A DNA stretch of 64,000 bases, taken from positions 3,966,501-4,030,500 of the forward strand of contig NZ_CP018049.1 of assembly GCF_002934065.1 (NCBI RefSeq), given 5' to 3'. This stretch comes from Pseudomonas orientalis (GTDB lineage: Bacteria > Pseudomonadota > Gammaproteobacteria > Pseudomonadales > Pseudomonadaceae). The notes under the pieces are model-generated. The model was not told the origin of the DNA and did no database searches. It was given only the letters and a program-made list of their open reading frames with translations. Within the stretch, counting starts at the first letter, position 1, and every line of letters begins with the position of its first letter. The translations under genes were made by a program, and so were the position numbers. Shown one piece after another: positions 51,910 through 60,533 of this stretch.

Positions 51910-53277
51910 ATGAGTATTTTTGCTGGAAAGGCAACACCGCAGACCCGCATGCGGACTTGGGCGCTTCATGCTTCCGTGATCGAGCAAAAGATGAATGCTC
52001 ACGCTCAAGAGGCCAGGCACGATTATTTTGAGCACCTTTACGTCCTGAAAATTGATGACCAGCGAATGGTGCAGCTATGGGCTGGTAACCACCCTCTTTC
52101 AATCAAAGATCAAAAGGAGATTCAGGTAGAGGGTGGTGCAGCTTTAGTGGTCTCTCAGGACACGACTTTCGGTCATGTCGTAGTCTTCATTTATCCCTAC
52201 GCGCTTTACCCAAACCCAGTCAAACCTATCCTCTGGGGTGTGTTCGATAGCCCAGCGGACATCACTCAAGGTGACTGGCTTGACCGCATATTTCTGGACT
52301 ACGCAAGTTGCTGCCGAGCATCAAGCGTTGTCGATCAGACAGCTTTTACGCGGGACCGTTTACGCATGCGATGGCTCATCCTCCGTAGCCATACTCTCAA
52401 GCTTCGCGGCCGGTCCTCGATGACGACTAAGATCATCAAATCGAGACCGTCCTGGGGTAAACGAACCCTTGCTGGGCTTGCTATCGCTTTCGGCTTATTA
52501 GTCGCTGTGACTACGCTGCCTAGCAACCTGGCAACACTATCAGGCTATTCCATACCAGCTCTATGGGCGTTATGGCAGTCTCCCCCTGCCGACGACGTAG
52601 ATGCCCCAAAATCTAGCGTGCCTGCACCTGATAAAGAATCAGGAAGAGAAATACCGGTGAGTATCGTTCCTCATGTGCCGGATTCTACAGTCACTGCAGT
52701 AACGCCAGATTTGATAGCCATGCCGGTGATCAAGGGCCGCTATACCTTCTGTCCTTCTCAGGAAGACCGAGACAACCCAAAGCTCCTAGACCTTTTGTAC
52801 GACGTCCGAGCAAATGCTGGGCAGATAGCATTCTTCGATGTGCAGGTGGGTATTGATTGTGTACTGAGTACGGAGCCGGACTACAGGGCGCCGTTCTATC
52901 GTATTGAGGATCCAGGCGTGGTGAACTACCTCATGCGTGTTCCCCTGGTGGACAAGGGGAACCTCACCGGATCTAAGCAGTGGATCAGCGGCGAACGCAA
53001 CCCAGCCACTCTTTGGGAAATGTATAGCGACAACGGCTCCGCCATTGCGATACATAACGGTGACGACAGCCGCAATCCATTGTCACGCTTCCAACCACAT
53101 GTTGAAGGCATGGTTGATATCTTGTTCGGCCCCTATTCGATCAAGGAAAGCTACGACGATGACGCGATTACTTTTGATCTGAACGCTTCGTTCCTTGACC
53201 GCACGGCTCTACAGCAAGCCACTGCCATTGCGAAAGAACTCAGAAATATTCGTGCAGCTGGGACGAAAACAGAATGA
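51910..53277 (+). CDS. Hypothetical membrane-anchored island protein
   Basis: 455 residues from the ATG at 51910 (GAGGG upstream). The first ~170 residues are soluble, one membrane segment lies near residues 185-215 (TLAGLAIAFGLLVAVTTLPS), and a Pro/Asp-rich linker leads to a ~230-residue outer part starting near IKGRYTFCPSQEDRD. A single internal membrane pass with domains on both sides suggests a sensor or surface/conjugation accessory protein. I recognise no domain. It is the largest gene of the island edge. Confidence 0.65.
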   Translation: MSIFAGKATPQTRMRTWALHASVIEQKMNAHAQEARHDYFEHLYVLKIDDQRMVQLWAGNHPLSIKDQKEIQVEGGAALVVSQDTTFGHVVVFIYPYALYPNPVKPILWGVFDSPADITQGDWLDRIFLDYASCCRASSVVDQTAFTRDRLRMRWLILRSHTLKLRGRSSMTTKIIKSRPSWGKRTLAGLAIAFGLLVAVTTLPSNLATLSGYSIPALWALWQSPPADDVDAPKSSVPAPDKESGREIPVSIVPHVPDSTVTAVTPDLIAMPVIKGRYTFCPSQEDRDNPKLLDLLYDVRANAGQIAFFDVQVGIDCVLSTEPDYRAPFYRIEDPGVVNYLMRVPLVDKGNLTGSKQWISGERNPATLWEMYSDNGSAIAIHNGDDSRNPLSRFQPHVEGMVDILFGPYSIKESYDDDAITFDLNASFLDRTALQQATAIAKELRNIRAAGTKTE

Positions 53278-53280
53278 GTC

Positions 53281-53379
53281 ATGGGTAGGTTAGCGATGCC
53301 ATGGATCGAAGACGACCGACACGAGGATGATCGCTCCTACAAACTGTATCGACATCCACCACTATACAAAGCCTACTGA
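53281..53379 (+). CDS. Possible very small protein
   Basis: A 32-codon frame (MGRLAMPWIEDDRHEDDRSY... ending LYKAY) starts four bases after the preceding stop. The Asp/Arg-rich composition looks protein-like rather than random, but there is no clear ribosome site. The remaining stretch to 53619 contains a CGCACAC-A-GTGTGCG palindrome (53456-53470) and nothing else recognisable. Confidence 0.25.
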   Translation: MGRLAMPWIEDDRHEDDRSYKLYRHPPLYKAY

Positions 53380-53619
53380 CGTTCTCATCCTTCCCGTGTG
53401 CCTGCTGACGTTGTCGGCAACATGGTAAAGGCAGTTCTGATCTAGAAAACTGCAGCGCACACAGTGTGCGTCGATCAACAAACGGCCGCTCCCGCATTCA
53501 TTGTTATGCGGCCTAATGTCAGTGCTTTCGACGTTGAATGCATACCACACCACCCAGCGGGGAATCATCTTCCCCTGGGGCGAGTGATTTCTCGTTTTCG
53601 ATGTAAAACGGAGAAACCC

Positions 53620-54090
53620 ATGCGTCAACCGTTCACTAACGAAACCAAATATTTCGACCTGCACACACGCGGTATAGGCTATCTGTGTCGGGCTCGTGAG
53701 GTTCGCGTTCGAAAAGCTGACCCCTTTATGGCGGTCACCGTGGATGCGCTGCACGGTGCCACCCATGACGCTGAATACACTTATATTGATTGCCGGGTAA
53801 CTGGCACTGAAGCGGATATGCTGATTCGTCACTGCAAGGAAGAAATCAACTCGGGCGACAAAGTCCTAGTGAGTTTCACGATAGGTGATATTTGGATCTC
53901 ACCTTTTACTTACCAAAAAGGGGATAAAAAAGGTCAGCCAGGCGCGAGCCTCAAAGGCCGGCTGCTCTACATCTCCATGCTCAGAATCAACGGCGAAACT
54001 GTGTTCAGGGCTACGCCCAAGGACACCACACAGAAAGCCTCCTCCGACGTTGTCATGGACCGCTCAGAACTTGCTGAAAGCGACGACTGA
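53620..54090 (+). CDS. DUF3577 (STY4534-type) conjugative-element protein
   Basis: 156 residues from the ATG at 53620 (GGAG upstream); a longer frame to 53464 is unlikely. The sequence YFDLHTRGIGYLCRAREVRVRKADPFMAVTVDALHG followed by YIDCRVTGTEA and FTIGDIWISPFTY is characteristic of DUF3577, found in PAPI-1/ICE-type integrative elements. It may be an OB-fold, single-strand-binding-like protein. Good evidence that this region is a conjugative island. Confidence 0.75.
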   Translation: MRQPFTNETKYFDLHTRGIGYLCRAREVRVRKADPFMAVTVDALHGATHDAEYTYIDCRVTGTEADMLIRHCKEEINSGDKVLVSFTIGDIWISPFTYQKGDKKGQPGASLKGRLLYISMLRINGETVFRATPKDTTQKASSDVVMDRSELAESDD

Positions 54091-54195
54091 CCGACCACCT
54101 ATCCAAGGCGCCTTCCCAGGCGCCAACACCTAACTCTGGGGGAACACGATTCTCTCCGGGAACGCGAACCTCCGTGACTTATTAAAGAGGTTTTG

Positions 54196-54690
54196 ATGAG
54201 CGTTTTCTACACTCAAGTCGGGCAGGCGGTGTTAGCGATCGAATGCCGTGAGGATGAGGACCTGGTGATCAACACCGCTTTAGAGGTGCTTGATCGGCGA
54301 CTGTTTACTCGAGGGCCCAAGCTTGAAAAGCCTCAGGAAGTAGCCGACTACCTTAAGCTACAAATCGCAAAGATGGAGCATGAGGTCTTTGCTGTCATTT
54401 ACTTGGACAGCGTGCACAGACCCATCAAATTTGAGGTGCTCTTTCACGGAACCATCAATGCAGCCGTTATCTATCCGAGGCAAATAGCCAAACGGGCAAT
54501 AGCTTTGAACGCAGCGGCTATCATCGTTGCTCATAGTCATCCTTCTGGATGCACCAACCCTAGCCAGGCAGATCGCAGGCTTACCAAGCATTTGAAAGAG
54601 TGTCTAGAGCTCATGGACATACGACTACTCGACCATTTAATCATAGGAGAAGGCACATCCCTCTCTTTTGCGGAATGTGGTTGGCTTTGA
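54196..54690 (+). CDS. RadC-like JAB-domain protein
   Basis: 164 residues from the ATG at 54196. The C-terminal JAB/MPN domain has VIYLDSVHRPIKFEVLFHGTINAAVIYPRQI and the metal motif H113-S-H115-PSG...PS..D126, typical of RadC/DUF2466 proteins carried by ICEs and islands. The helix-hairpin-helix part of full-length RadC is absent, as is usual for island copies. Role in DNA transfer or anti-restriction is suspected but unproven. Confidence 0.85.
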   Translation: MSVFYTQVGQAVLAIECREDEDLVINTALEVLDRRLFTRGPKLEKPQEVADYLKLQIAKMEHEVFAVIYLDSVHRPIKFEVLFHGTINAAVIYPRQIAKRAIALNAAAIIVAHSHPSGCTNPSQADRRLTKHLKECLELMDIRLLDHLIIGEGTSLSFAECGWL

Positions 54691-55275
54691 TCTTAGTTAA
54701 GACGCCCCACTTGGGCGCCCGCTTCTTCCTTACTCCACCATCAGTAGACACCACGCAGGAATTCCTCTTCTTTAACGGGGCATGCTCAGGCTCATGACTA
54801 TGATCATGGATGTGAATAGATAGCTAGCCAACTGAATCTCAAAACTGAGAGCTATCCACATCCTGGTCACTCCCAGGTAATCAGAAATTAGCACTCCCAA
54901 AATGTGGAGCGTTCATGCTTGCCGTAAACTAAATCATCACATACTTTACTCTCGATGCCCTCGCCCATGGATTTAGGGCCACTGAATGCAGTTTTCGCCA
55001 TCAGCTCACTCAATAGGTTCATAGAGCAATGCTTTGATGAAAAAACTATCGAAACATCAGATAGGGAGGTGGGAAATGTTTGCATTGATCAGTTCGAAAA
55101 GACGGGGGTGTTTGCTAGCTTCAATACGTTAAAAACGTCCAGCGCATAGGATCCCGCAATTTACTCTGAGTCCTAGCCGATCATCATTATGAAGGCAGTC
55201 CCATTATCCTATGCGCCAGATTCGTTTGACCGCGTTGAGGCTTGGCAGAGCTATAACTTTAAGTCTGGCGTAGAT
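54691..55275. other. Gene-poor stretch at the island/cluster boundary
   Basis: 585 bases between the radC-like gene and the LysR gene. There is a GCCCC-ACTTG-GGGC hairpin near 54702-54716 and only weak short frames: 54955-55149 plus (64 residues), 54888-55085 minus (65 residues) and 55189-55311 plus (40 residues). None has a clear ribosome site. They may be remnants of disrupted genes. Confidence 0.4.
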
Positions 55276-56205
55276 TTAGGTAACAGCAACAATGTTCCGT
55301 GGCTGTTCTAGGGTACGAAGTTCTATAGACGTAGTACGTATGCAACCGGCAAGATGGTCTACGATCAGCGAAGCGCCTGGTTGCAAGGGCCTAACGAGGC
55401 TGATACTAAACGGGACCGAGACAGACAGCGGTCTGATAACCAAACCTTGGCTTAAGAAGGTGTTAGCCACCAACGGATTAATTATTGAAACACCAATTCC
55501 GCTAAGTACCATCTGGCAGATTGCAGCCGCATTGTCGACCTCAATAATGCTGGTACGAGAGACGCCCAGCTTAGCAAACAGACCGTCTAAGTGATGACGA
55601 TAGGGATCGCTGGGAGCTAAATGCACGAAGGGATAGTTGCTCAAAGAACGAGGATCTATAACCGTGTGCGCCGACAATGGATGGCCAGTTGGCAAAATAC
55701 ACACCTCGTCGACGTCCATCAGATGCTCAATACTGGTGCCCAGCGGCGCTTTCATCCCCTCGATTAATCCGATGTCATAGACTTGGCTGGCCAACAGGTT
55801 CTCAATATCAGGAGAGTCATGAGTTGTTAGGCTCAGGTTAATGTCAGGGTAGTGCTGTAGAAATCGGGCAAGGCTTGCTGGTAGAACAGTTTGTGAAAGC
55901 ACTGGAAGACTAATTATATTAATTTTCTCTCGCAACCCGAGTCGTATAGATAAGGCTGCCGCGTTGATACGCGACAATCCCTCGTAAGTTTTCAATATTT
56001 CGGAGTGCAGCGCCATGCCCTGCGCCGTCGGCTTGAGACGCCCCTTAGAGCGTTCGAACAAACGCATACCAATAATATCCTCGAAACGAGAAAGTTCACG
56101 ACTGACTGTGGGTTGTGACGTTTCCAGCGCCAAAGCAGCGCCGGTAACAGTGCCTGTAACCATGACGGCCTTAAATATTTCTACGTGTCGGAAAATAATT
56201 TTCAT
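55276..56205 (-). CDS. LysR family transcriptional regulator
   Basis: 309 residues from the ATG at 56205. N-terminal winged helix-turn-helix (FRHVEIFKAVMVTGTVTGAALALETSQPTVSRELSRFED) and a C-terminal periplasmic-binding-protein-like effector domain. The HVEIFKAVM...TSQPTVSRELSRFE pattern resembles the NocR/OccR-type subgroup. It is divergent from the radical SAM gene and the halogenase cluster, so it probably activates that cluster. The codon usage is visibly more AT-rich than in the first 50 kb. Confidence 0.85.
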   Translation of the reverse strand: MKIIFRHVEIFKAVMVTGTVTGAALALETSQPTVSRELSRFEDIIGMRLFERSKGRLKPTAQGMALHSEILKTYEGLSRINAAALSIRLGLREKINIISLPVLSQTVLPASLARFLQHYPDINLSLTTHDSPDIENLLASQVYDIGLIEGMKAPLGTSIEHLMDVDEVCILPTGHPLSAHTVIDPRSLSNYPFVHLAPSDPYRHHLDGLFAKLGVSRTSIIEVDNAAAICQMVLSGIGVSIINPLVANTFLSQGLVIRPLSVSVPFSISLVRPLQPGASLIVDHLAGCIRTTSIELRTLEQPRNIVAVT

Positions 56206-56667
56206 ACCACATCCATGAATGAGAATTGATGACATCATTAGCGCATGAGCTTTTCATTTTTCTAGACAAGCACGGTCAAAAATTGAGAAAAGAACAAACA
56301 CTGAAACACAAACTTTGCACGACTTATTTTTCACAGTGAGTACTCCTCAGTTTTATCACGCATACAACTATTATTAGATTTACGACACTCACCCTCCCTA
56401 ACGCGAGTTGTTTAACGAATAGTTAATAGATCCTTCTAAAACACGCACTCCTATTTAACACACACCTATCACTAAGCGCATTGTGTTCTGGACCTCCACG
56501 ATACTTACGACCAACACATATCAAATATTTAGCGACCTATTCATTTTTGACATATATTGACAGCGGAGGATTAGGTAACAGAATATCGCCGTGCCGTAGT
56601 CGTTCTTGCATAAGAATTGCCCATGGATTTTGGGTTGAAGGAATCACGAAGGAGGTTGTGTATCGCC
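56206..56667. promoter_or_regulatory. AT-rich control region of the halogenase cluster
   Basis: 462 bases without a gene between the divergent LysR and radical SAM genes. TTGACA (56557-56562) with CAGAAT 16 bases later (56579-56584) is a plausible promoter for the plus-strand cluster; a second TTGACA lies at 56547. AAGGAGG precedes the ATG at 56668 by about 12 bases. No clear LysR box could be fixed by eye. Confidence 0.4.
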
Positions 56668-58083
56668 ATGCCTGATAATAAATTATTCGACGATTTACTG
56701 ACCGAAACAATGGATCGAATGGCCCATTGTTACCAGCATATTCCGATGCACTTCTGGGCAGGTCGAAACGCCTTTAGCCACCGTTTCGACAATCTTCGAC
56801 AAATGGCTGATCGAAGTACGAATGCCAGACTGAAACCGAAACAAGCGGAACAAGAGATATCTAACGAGTTGATATCTACAAAACGGACAGCACTCTACTT
56901 AGGTGTGCCTTGGTGTATTCAGTCCTGTTCGTTCTGTGACTTAGCCTACTCCAGAAGCCCAAGGGCAGAAGAAAAGCGAGAATACATAGAGGTTATTCTC
57001 CGAGAACTCGATATCTATAACGAGCTAGGCCTAAATAAGGTGCCGGCCAGCAGCCTTTATTTTGGTGGAGGCACGCCGTCCATTCTTGATAACGAATTGC
57101 TGGCGTCCCTAGTCGACGGAACCTTGCAGCGTAGTAGGCTGGCCGACAATGCCGTGATTACCTTGGAAGCGAGTCCGGCCACGCTAACCGACTCAAAACT
57201 TAAGCTGCTAAGTTCAAGAGTCAACCGGATCAGCCTCGGTGTGCAATCAACGAACACCGAGTTACGACAACGCGAGGGCCGGATTTTGCCAAGGGAGAAG
57301 CTATTCGATAGAGTCGCAGCAACCCTCGACAACTTTGAGCTAGTTAATACAGATGTGTTATACGGCATGCCAGGGCAATCTCTGGAGTCGGTATTCCAGA
57401 CTCTTGCAGACTTGGTCAGCCTTAACGTTCCATCCATAACCTTTTACAGAAACGAACTGTTCCCAGGCACTAAAAGTTATCGCCTCGCTCAACAGGAACC
57501 TTGGCCAACCATTGAAGAGCAAACGGCAAGGCAAATGTATTTCCTTGGCAAGACCTACCTAGAGTCATGTGGTTACAGCGAAAGTCCACTGGGGTGGTTT
57601 GTTAAGAACAAGCAGTCTAACGCCATTAGCTCTTGGGAGAATATGATTGAGAATTGGAGTACTGTCGTGCCGTACTTCGGCTTGGGTATGGGGGCGTTTT
57701 CGACGGCATCGGCTCACTGGATGCAAAATAGTGAATCACTAGACAGTTGGATGCAAAGTATACGCGGTGGACGACTCCCACTAGCTGGAGGCACGCTATT
57801 CAATGAGCAAGAGCGCTTCATGGTGAAGTTCATGCGGTATATCCGTGTATTCAGCAGGGTGAAGCGAGAGTATCTGTTAACGCAAAGCGGTTCGAATCGA
57901 TTTGCAGTTGAGCTTTTGATCGAGTCATGGAAGCAAATGGGGTTGGCAGTTGACGAGGCCGAGTGGGTAGTCTTCACCCCAGCGGGAGACTCGCTAATAC
58001 ATTGGCTTATTGATGATTTAGCCCAAGCCTTTGTCGATGGGAAAATCAGATCGGCAAAAAACATACTTGCGGTCAATATTTAG
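56668..58083 (+). CDS. HemN/HemW-like radical SAM enzyme
   Basis: 471 residues from the ATG at 56668. The [4Fe-4S] motif is C83-x3-C87-x2-C90 (PWCIQSCSFCD), followed by LYFGGGTPSIL, ITLEASPATLT, ISLGVQSTNTELRQREGR and VNTDVLYGMPGQS, all characteristic of the HemN/HemW group. The C-terminal HemN-type domain is present. Relatives in natural-product clusters are class C methylases or cyclopropanating enzymes (NosN, Jaw5, C10P) that use two SAM molecules; others are haem chaperones. As first gene of a halogenase cluster it is more likely a tailoring enzyme. The ACP gene follows 24 bases later. Confidence 0.8.
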   Translation: MPDNKLFDDLLTETMDRMAHCYQHIPMHFWAGRNAFSHRFDNLRQMADRSTNARLKPKQAEQEISNELISTKRTALYLGVPWCIQSCSFCDLAYSRSPRAEEKREYIEVILRELDIYNELGLNKVPASSLYFGGGTPSILDNELLASLVDGTLQRSRLADNAVITLEASPATLTDSKLKLLSSRVNRISLGVQSTNTELRQREGRILPREKLFDRVAATLDNFELVNTDVLYGMPGQSLESVFQTLADLVSLNVPSITFYRNELFPGTKSYRLAQQEPWPTIEEQTARQMYFLGKTYLESCGYSESPLGWFVKNKQSNAISSWENMIENWSTVVPYFGLGMGAFSTASAHWMQNSESLDSWMQSIRGGRLPLAGGTLFNEQERFMVKFMRYIRVFSRVKREYLLTQSGSNRFAVELLIESWKQMGLAVDEAEWVVFTPAGDSLIHWLIDDLAQAFVDGKIRSAKNILAVNI

Positions 58084-58107
58084 CCAGATGAACAACGGGG
58101 CCTGCAT

Positions 58108-58356
58108 ATGCCTGATCTACTGATAACTGAGAAAATAGTTGAAATCCTTTCAAATATTTCTGAAATTAAAATCTTCGACGAGAGAACTGAATTATTTGAC
58201 CAAGGCATCAACTCTTTGCAAATGGTAATACTAGTCGACGAGCTGAATAAATATTTTGATCTTGGGATTGGTTTAGAGATTCTCGCTAAAGGAGCATCAA
58301 TAGAAGCCATCGCAGAAACGCTTAAGAAACAAGCTATTACTCGAATAAACTTATAA
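58108..58356 (+). CDS. Free-standing acyl/peptidyl carrier protein
   Basis: 82 residues with the carrier-protein helix II motif DQGINSLQMVILVDEL; S36 would carry phosphopantetheine. The upstream ELFDQGINSLQ and downstream YFDLGIGLE fit the ACP/PCP fold. It lies between the radical SAM and SyrB2-like halogenase genes, 11 bases before the latter. SyrB2-type halogenases act only on substrates tethered to such a carrier, so this is its probable partner. What loads it is not in the window. Confidence 0.85.
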   Translation: MPDLLITEKIVEILSNISEIKIFDERTELFDQGINSLQMVILVDELNKYFDLGIGLEILAKGASIEAIAETLKKQAITRINL

Positions 58357-58367
58357 GGGAATAAACC

Positions 58368-59303
58368 ATGACCAACGATCAGGTTTTTGAACTGAGTGAA
58401 GCGCAGGTTGAATTTTTCAAAAATGAAGGATACCTCGGACCGTTTCGAGCCTATTCCGAGGAGGAAATTGACAGCCTGTGGCGCAGCGCCAGACTTAAAA
58501 CTTTTGACTATTCTATGTCCGTGTTTGGTAAGGCAGAGAACAACAAGGACCCCATCTCGAGTTACGACCGTCACTTGGATATAGAGGAACTCGCAGATCA
58601 TATCTGCCATCCTGCCATTGTCAGTAAACTCCAATGCTTGTTGGGCCGCGATGTAGCGTGCTGGCGATCCGAGTTCTTCCCAAAGTATCCGGGTGATGAG
58701 GGAACCGATTGGCACCAAGGCGATACGTTTGCTGGGCTTAACGGAGGCAAAGATGCCCTTCGCTGGCCTGATGGTGCTACGGAGGGGGGGACAATCACAG
58801 TTTGGACAGCCTTATCCGATGTCACGCTGGACATGGGTCCGATGGGCATTATTCCAGGGACGCAGCACACACGATTTTACGACGAAACCAAGTCGACAAC
58901 CTATGCCGAAGACAAGTTTGGAATTACGAAGAATAATGTTCGTAGAGGCTTTTATGGCTACGACTATCGGGATCTTCAAGTAGATCCAGATTGGAGTCCG
59001 GACGAGTCAAAAGCTATTTACTTCACGATGAAAAAGGGTGAATTCATAATCTTTTGGTCGACTCTCTTGCATGGTTCACTTCCACACCTAGGCGAAACCA
59101 AAACGCCTCGTTTGGGATATGCAGCTAGGTACGTCCCTACATCAGTAAAAGTTTATCCGGACGCCGACACCCTAACTGAGTTCGGCAGAACGGTGAGCCT
59201 TGAAAAATATGGAACTGTTATTGTCGGCGGGGAAGATCAATTTGGCCATAACCGTGTTCGCTCACACACCACTCGAGGTAAGCAACTCAATAGAATCCCT
59301 TGA
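58368..59303 (+). CDS. SyrB2-type non-haem iron, 2-oxoglutarate-dependent halogenase
   Basis: 311 residues, virtually the length of SyrB2 (310), alignable along most of it from memory: GPFRAYSEEEI, SYDRHLDIEELADHICHP, CWRSEFFPKYPGDEGTDWHQ, VRRGFYGYDYRDLQ and HTTRGK all have close counterparts. The facial triad Asp is replaced by Gly: H116-Q-G118, with H235 the second iron ligand and R254 binding 2-oxoglutarate, the same numbering as SyrB2 (H116, A118, H235, R254). Loss of the carboxylate leaves a site for chloride, so it should chlorinate an unactivated aliphatic carbon of a carrier-bound substrate. Confidence 0.92.
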   Translation: MTNDQVFELSEAQVEFFKNEGYLGPFRAYSEEEIDSLWRSARLKTFDYSMSVFGKAENNKDPISSYDRHLDIEELADHICHPAIVSKLQCLLGRDVACWRSEFFPKYPGDEGTDWHQGDTFAGLNGGKDALRWPDGATEGGTITVWTALSDVTLDMGPMGIIPGTQHTRFYDETKSTTYAEDKFGITKNNVRRGFYGYDYRDLQVDPDWSPDESKAIYFTMKKGEFIIFWSTLLHGSLPHLGETKTPRLGYAARYVPTSVKVYPDADTLTEFGRTVSLEKYGTVIVGGEDQFGHNRVRSHTTRGKQLNRIP

Positions 59304-59361
59304 GGTGATTCGTTCCGAATTTGGTAAACATATTTACGCGTCAGCGATATGGAGATGATCA

Positions 59362-60528
59362 ATGGACAATCGTACTTCTTCCTGGTGTCAAACACTATCT
59401 GTAAATTTTGCCGGCTCGAATCATTTTTTTCAGGGAGCACAATGTGCAGCCGAAGATTTCAAAGTTTGTTTGTCTGAGCTCTTGGCATTGTCCACTCCCG
59501 GCGCGCCCGGTAGTGATGTGCTTCGCCTATTCGTTGCTGTGAGCGATCAATGGCAGCTCGAAAAGATTGATAATCAGTTTGGCGTTCACTTCGGCGCGCT
59601 TGTTCAGCGAACCGAAATCGTCGTCCAACCGCCGTTGCTTGGCCAGGTACAGATTAACGTGTGGATGATCAGACAAGAGGAGCGCTCAACTGGTACATCA
59701 GAAAGCGCGCTGCCCGTAAAGGCCAATAGTTTGGACTGGAGCTTTTCGGCCAAAAACTTGAATACGGTTGAGAATGCACAATTAACTTCATCATTCACTT
59801 CACAATTCTATGATTGCTTGTTTGCCAGTGAGAGACAGGGGCATTCGATAGAGGATCTTCTCAGAACGTGGATTTACATCGGCAACATAACCGAAGGACC
59901 TCACGATCACACGCGCTATCAGATTGTAAACGCCGCACGTCGGGAAGTATTTAACGAGTTGAAGCTGAGCTCCGGGGAGAAAAAAACTAAATTTCCAGCC
60001 AGTACCGGGATCGGTACTCACAGCACCTCAATTAACCTAGGTTATCTATCTTGCAAGGTAAAGACCAAGGGTAATTATCGTGTTGTCTCTTTAGAAAATA
60101 GACGTCAGGCCAGTGCGTTTGATTACCCGAAGGAGGAAAGCCTAGTTGCTCCTCTATTTTCCCGTGCCATGGCGATCCTGGGTGCGGCAGAAGCGATGAT
60201 CTTCGTGTCGGGTACTGCGAGTATAATTGGCGCGAAGAGTGTTTACTTAGCCGATATTGAACGTCAAACCAGACAAACAATAGATAATATTTCCCTACTC
60301 TTATGTGCGCGCTTGCTGTCTGATTACGACTGTTATCCCACCAGAACAGGGCTTGAGTGCGTGGTTTGCTATACGGTGTATGTGAAGCACCGCGACGACT
60401 TTGCCGTTGTCCAGTCGATATGCGAGTCGCTGCTTCCTGCCCGGGCGATTGCGACATACGTCGAAGCGGACATTTGCCGGAATGAACTACTTGTCGAAAT
60501 CGAAGCAACGGCCGTGATGCCAGGGTGA
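59362..60528 (+). CDS. Chorismatase-like protein (FkbO/Hyg5/XanB2 family)
   Basis: 388 residues with GGAG upstream of the ATG. The C-terminal half has ENRRQASAFDYPKEESLVAPLFSRAMAI, LGAAEAMIFVSGTASIIGAKSVYLADIERQTRQTIDNI and CRNELLVEIEA, close to the YjgF-like fold of chorismatases. Characterised members convert chorismate to dihydroxycyclohexadienoate or to 3- or 4-hydroxybenzoate. The first half is more divergent. Its presence implies an aromatic or cyclohexadiene precursor from chorismate in the pathway. The next gene overlaps or abuts its stop. Confidence 0.75.
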   Translation: MDNRTSSWCQTLSVNFAGSNHFFQGAQCAAEDFKVCLSELLALSTPGAPGSDVLRLFVAVSDQWQLEKIDNQFGVHFGALVQRTEIVVQPPLLGQVQINVWMIRQEERSTGTSESALPVKANSLDWSFSAKNLNTVENAQLTSSFTSQFYDCLFASERQGHSIEDLLRTWIYIGNITEGPHDHTRYQIVNAARREVFNELKLSSGEKKTKFPASTGIGTHSTSINLGYLSCKVKTKGNYRVVSLENRRQASAFDYPKEESLVAPLFSRAMAILGAAEAMIFVSGTASIIGAKSVYLADIERQTRQTIDNISLLLCARLLSDYDCYPTRTGLECVVCYTVYVKHRDDFAVVQSICESLLPARAIATYVEADICRNELLVEIEATAVMPG

Positions 60529-60533
60529 CTAAA

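Noticed and set aside
51529..52035. Minus-strand frame of 168 residues in the island
   Set aside because: The middle looks somewhat protein-like, but it overlaps two plus-strand genes and has no ribosome site. Possibly a decayed gene.
54888..55149. Two opposing short frames (64 and 65 residues)
   Set aside because: Neither has a convincing start site or known motif; they overlap each other, so at most one could be real.
55189..55311. 40-residue plus-strand frame before the LysR gene
   Set aside because: No Shine-Dalgarno, no recognisable family, and it overlaps the end of the LysR gene.
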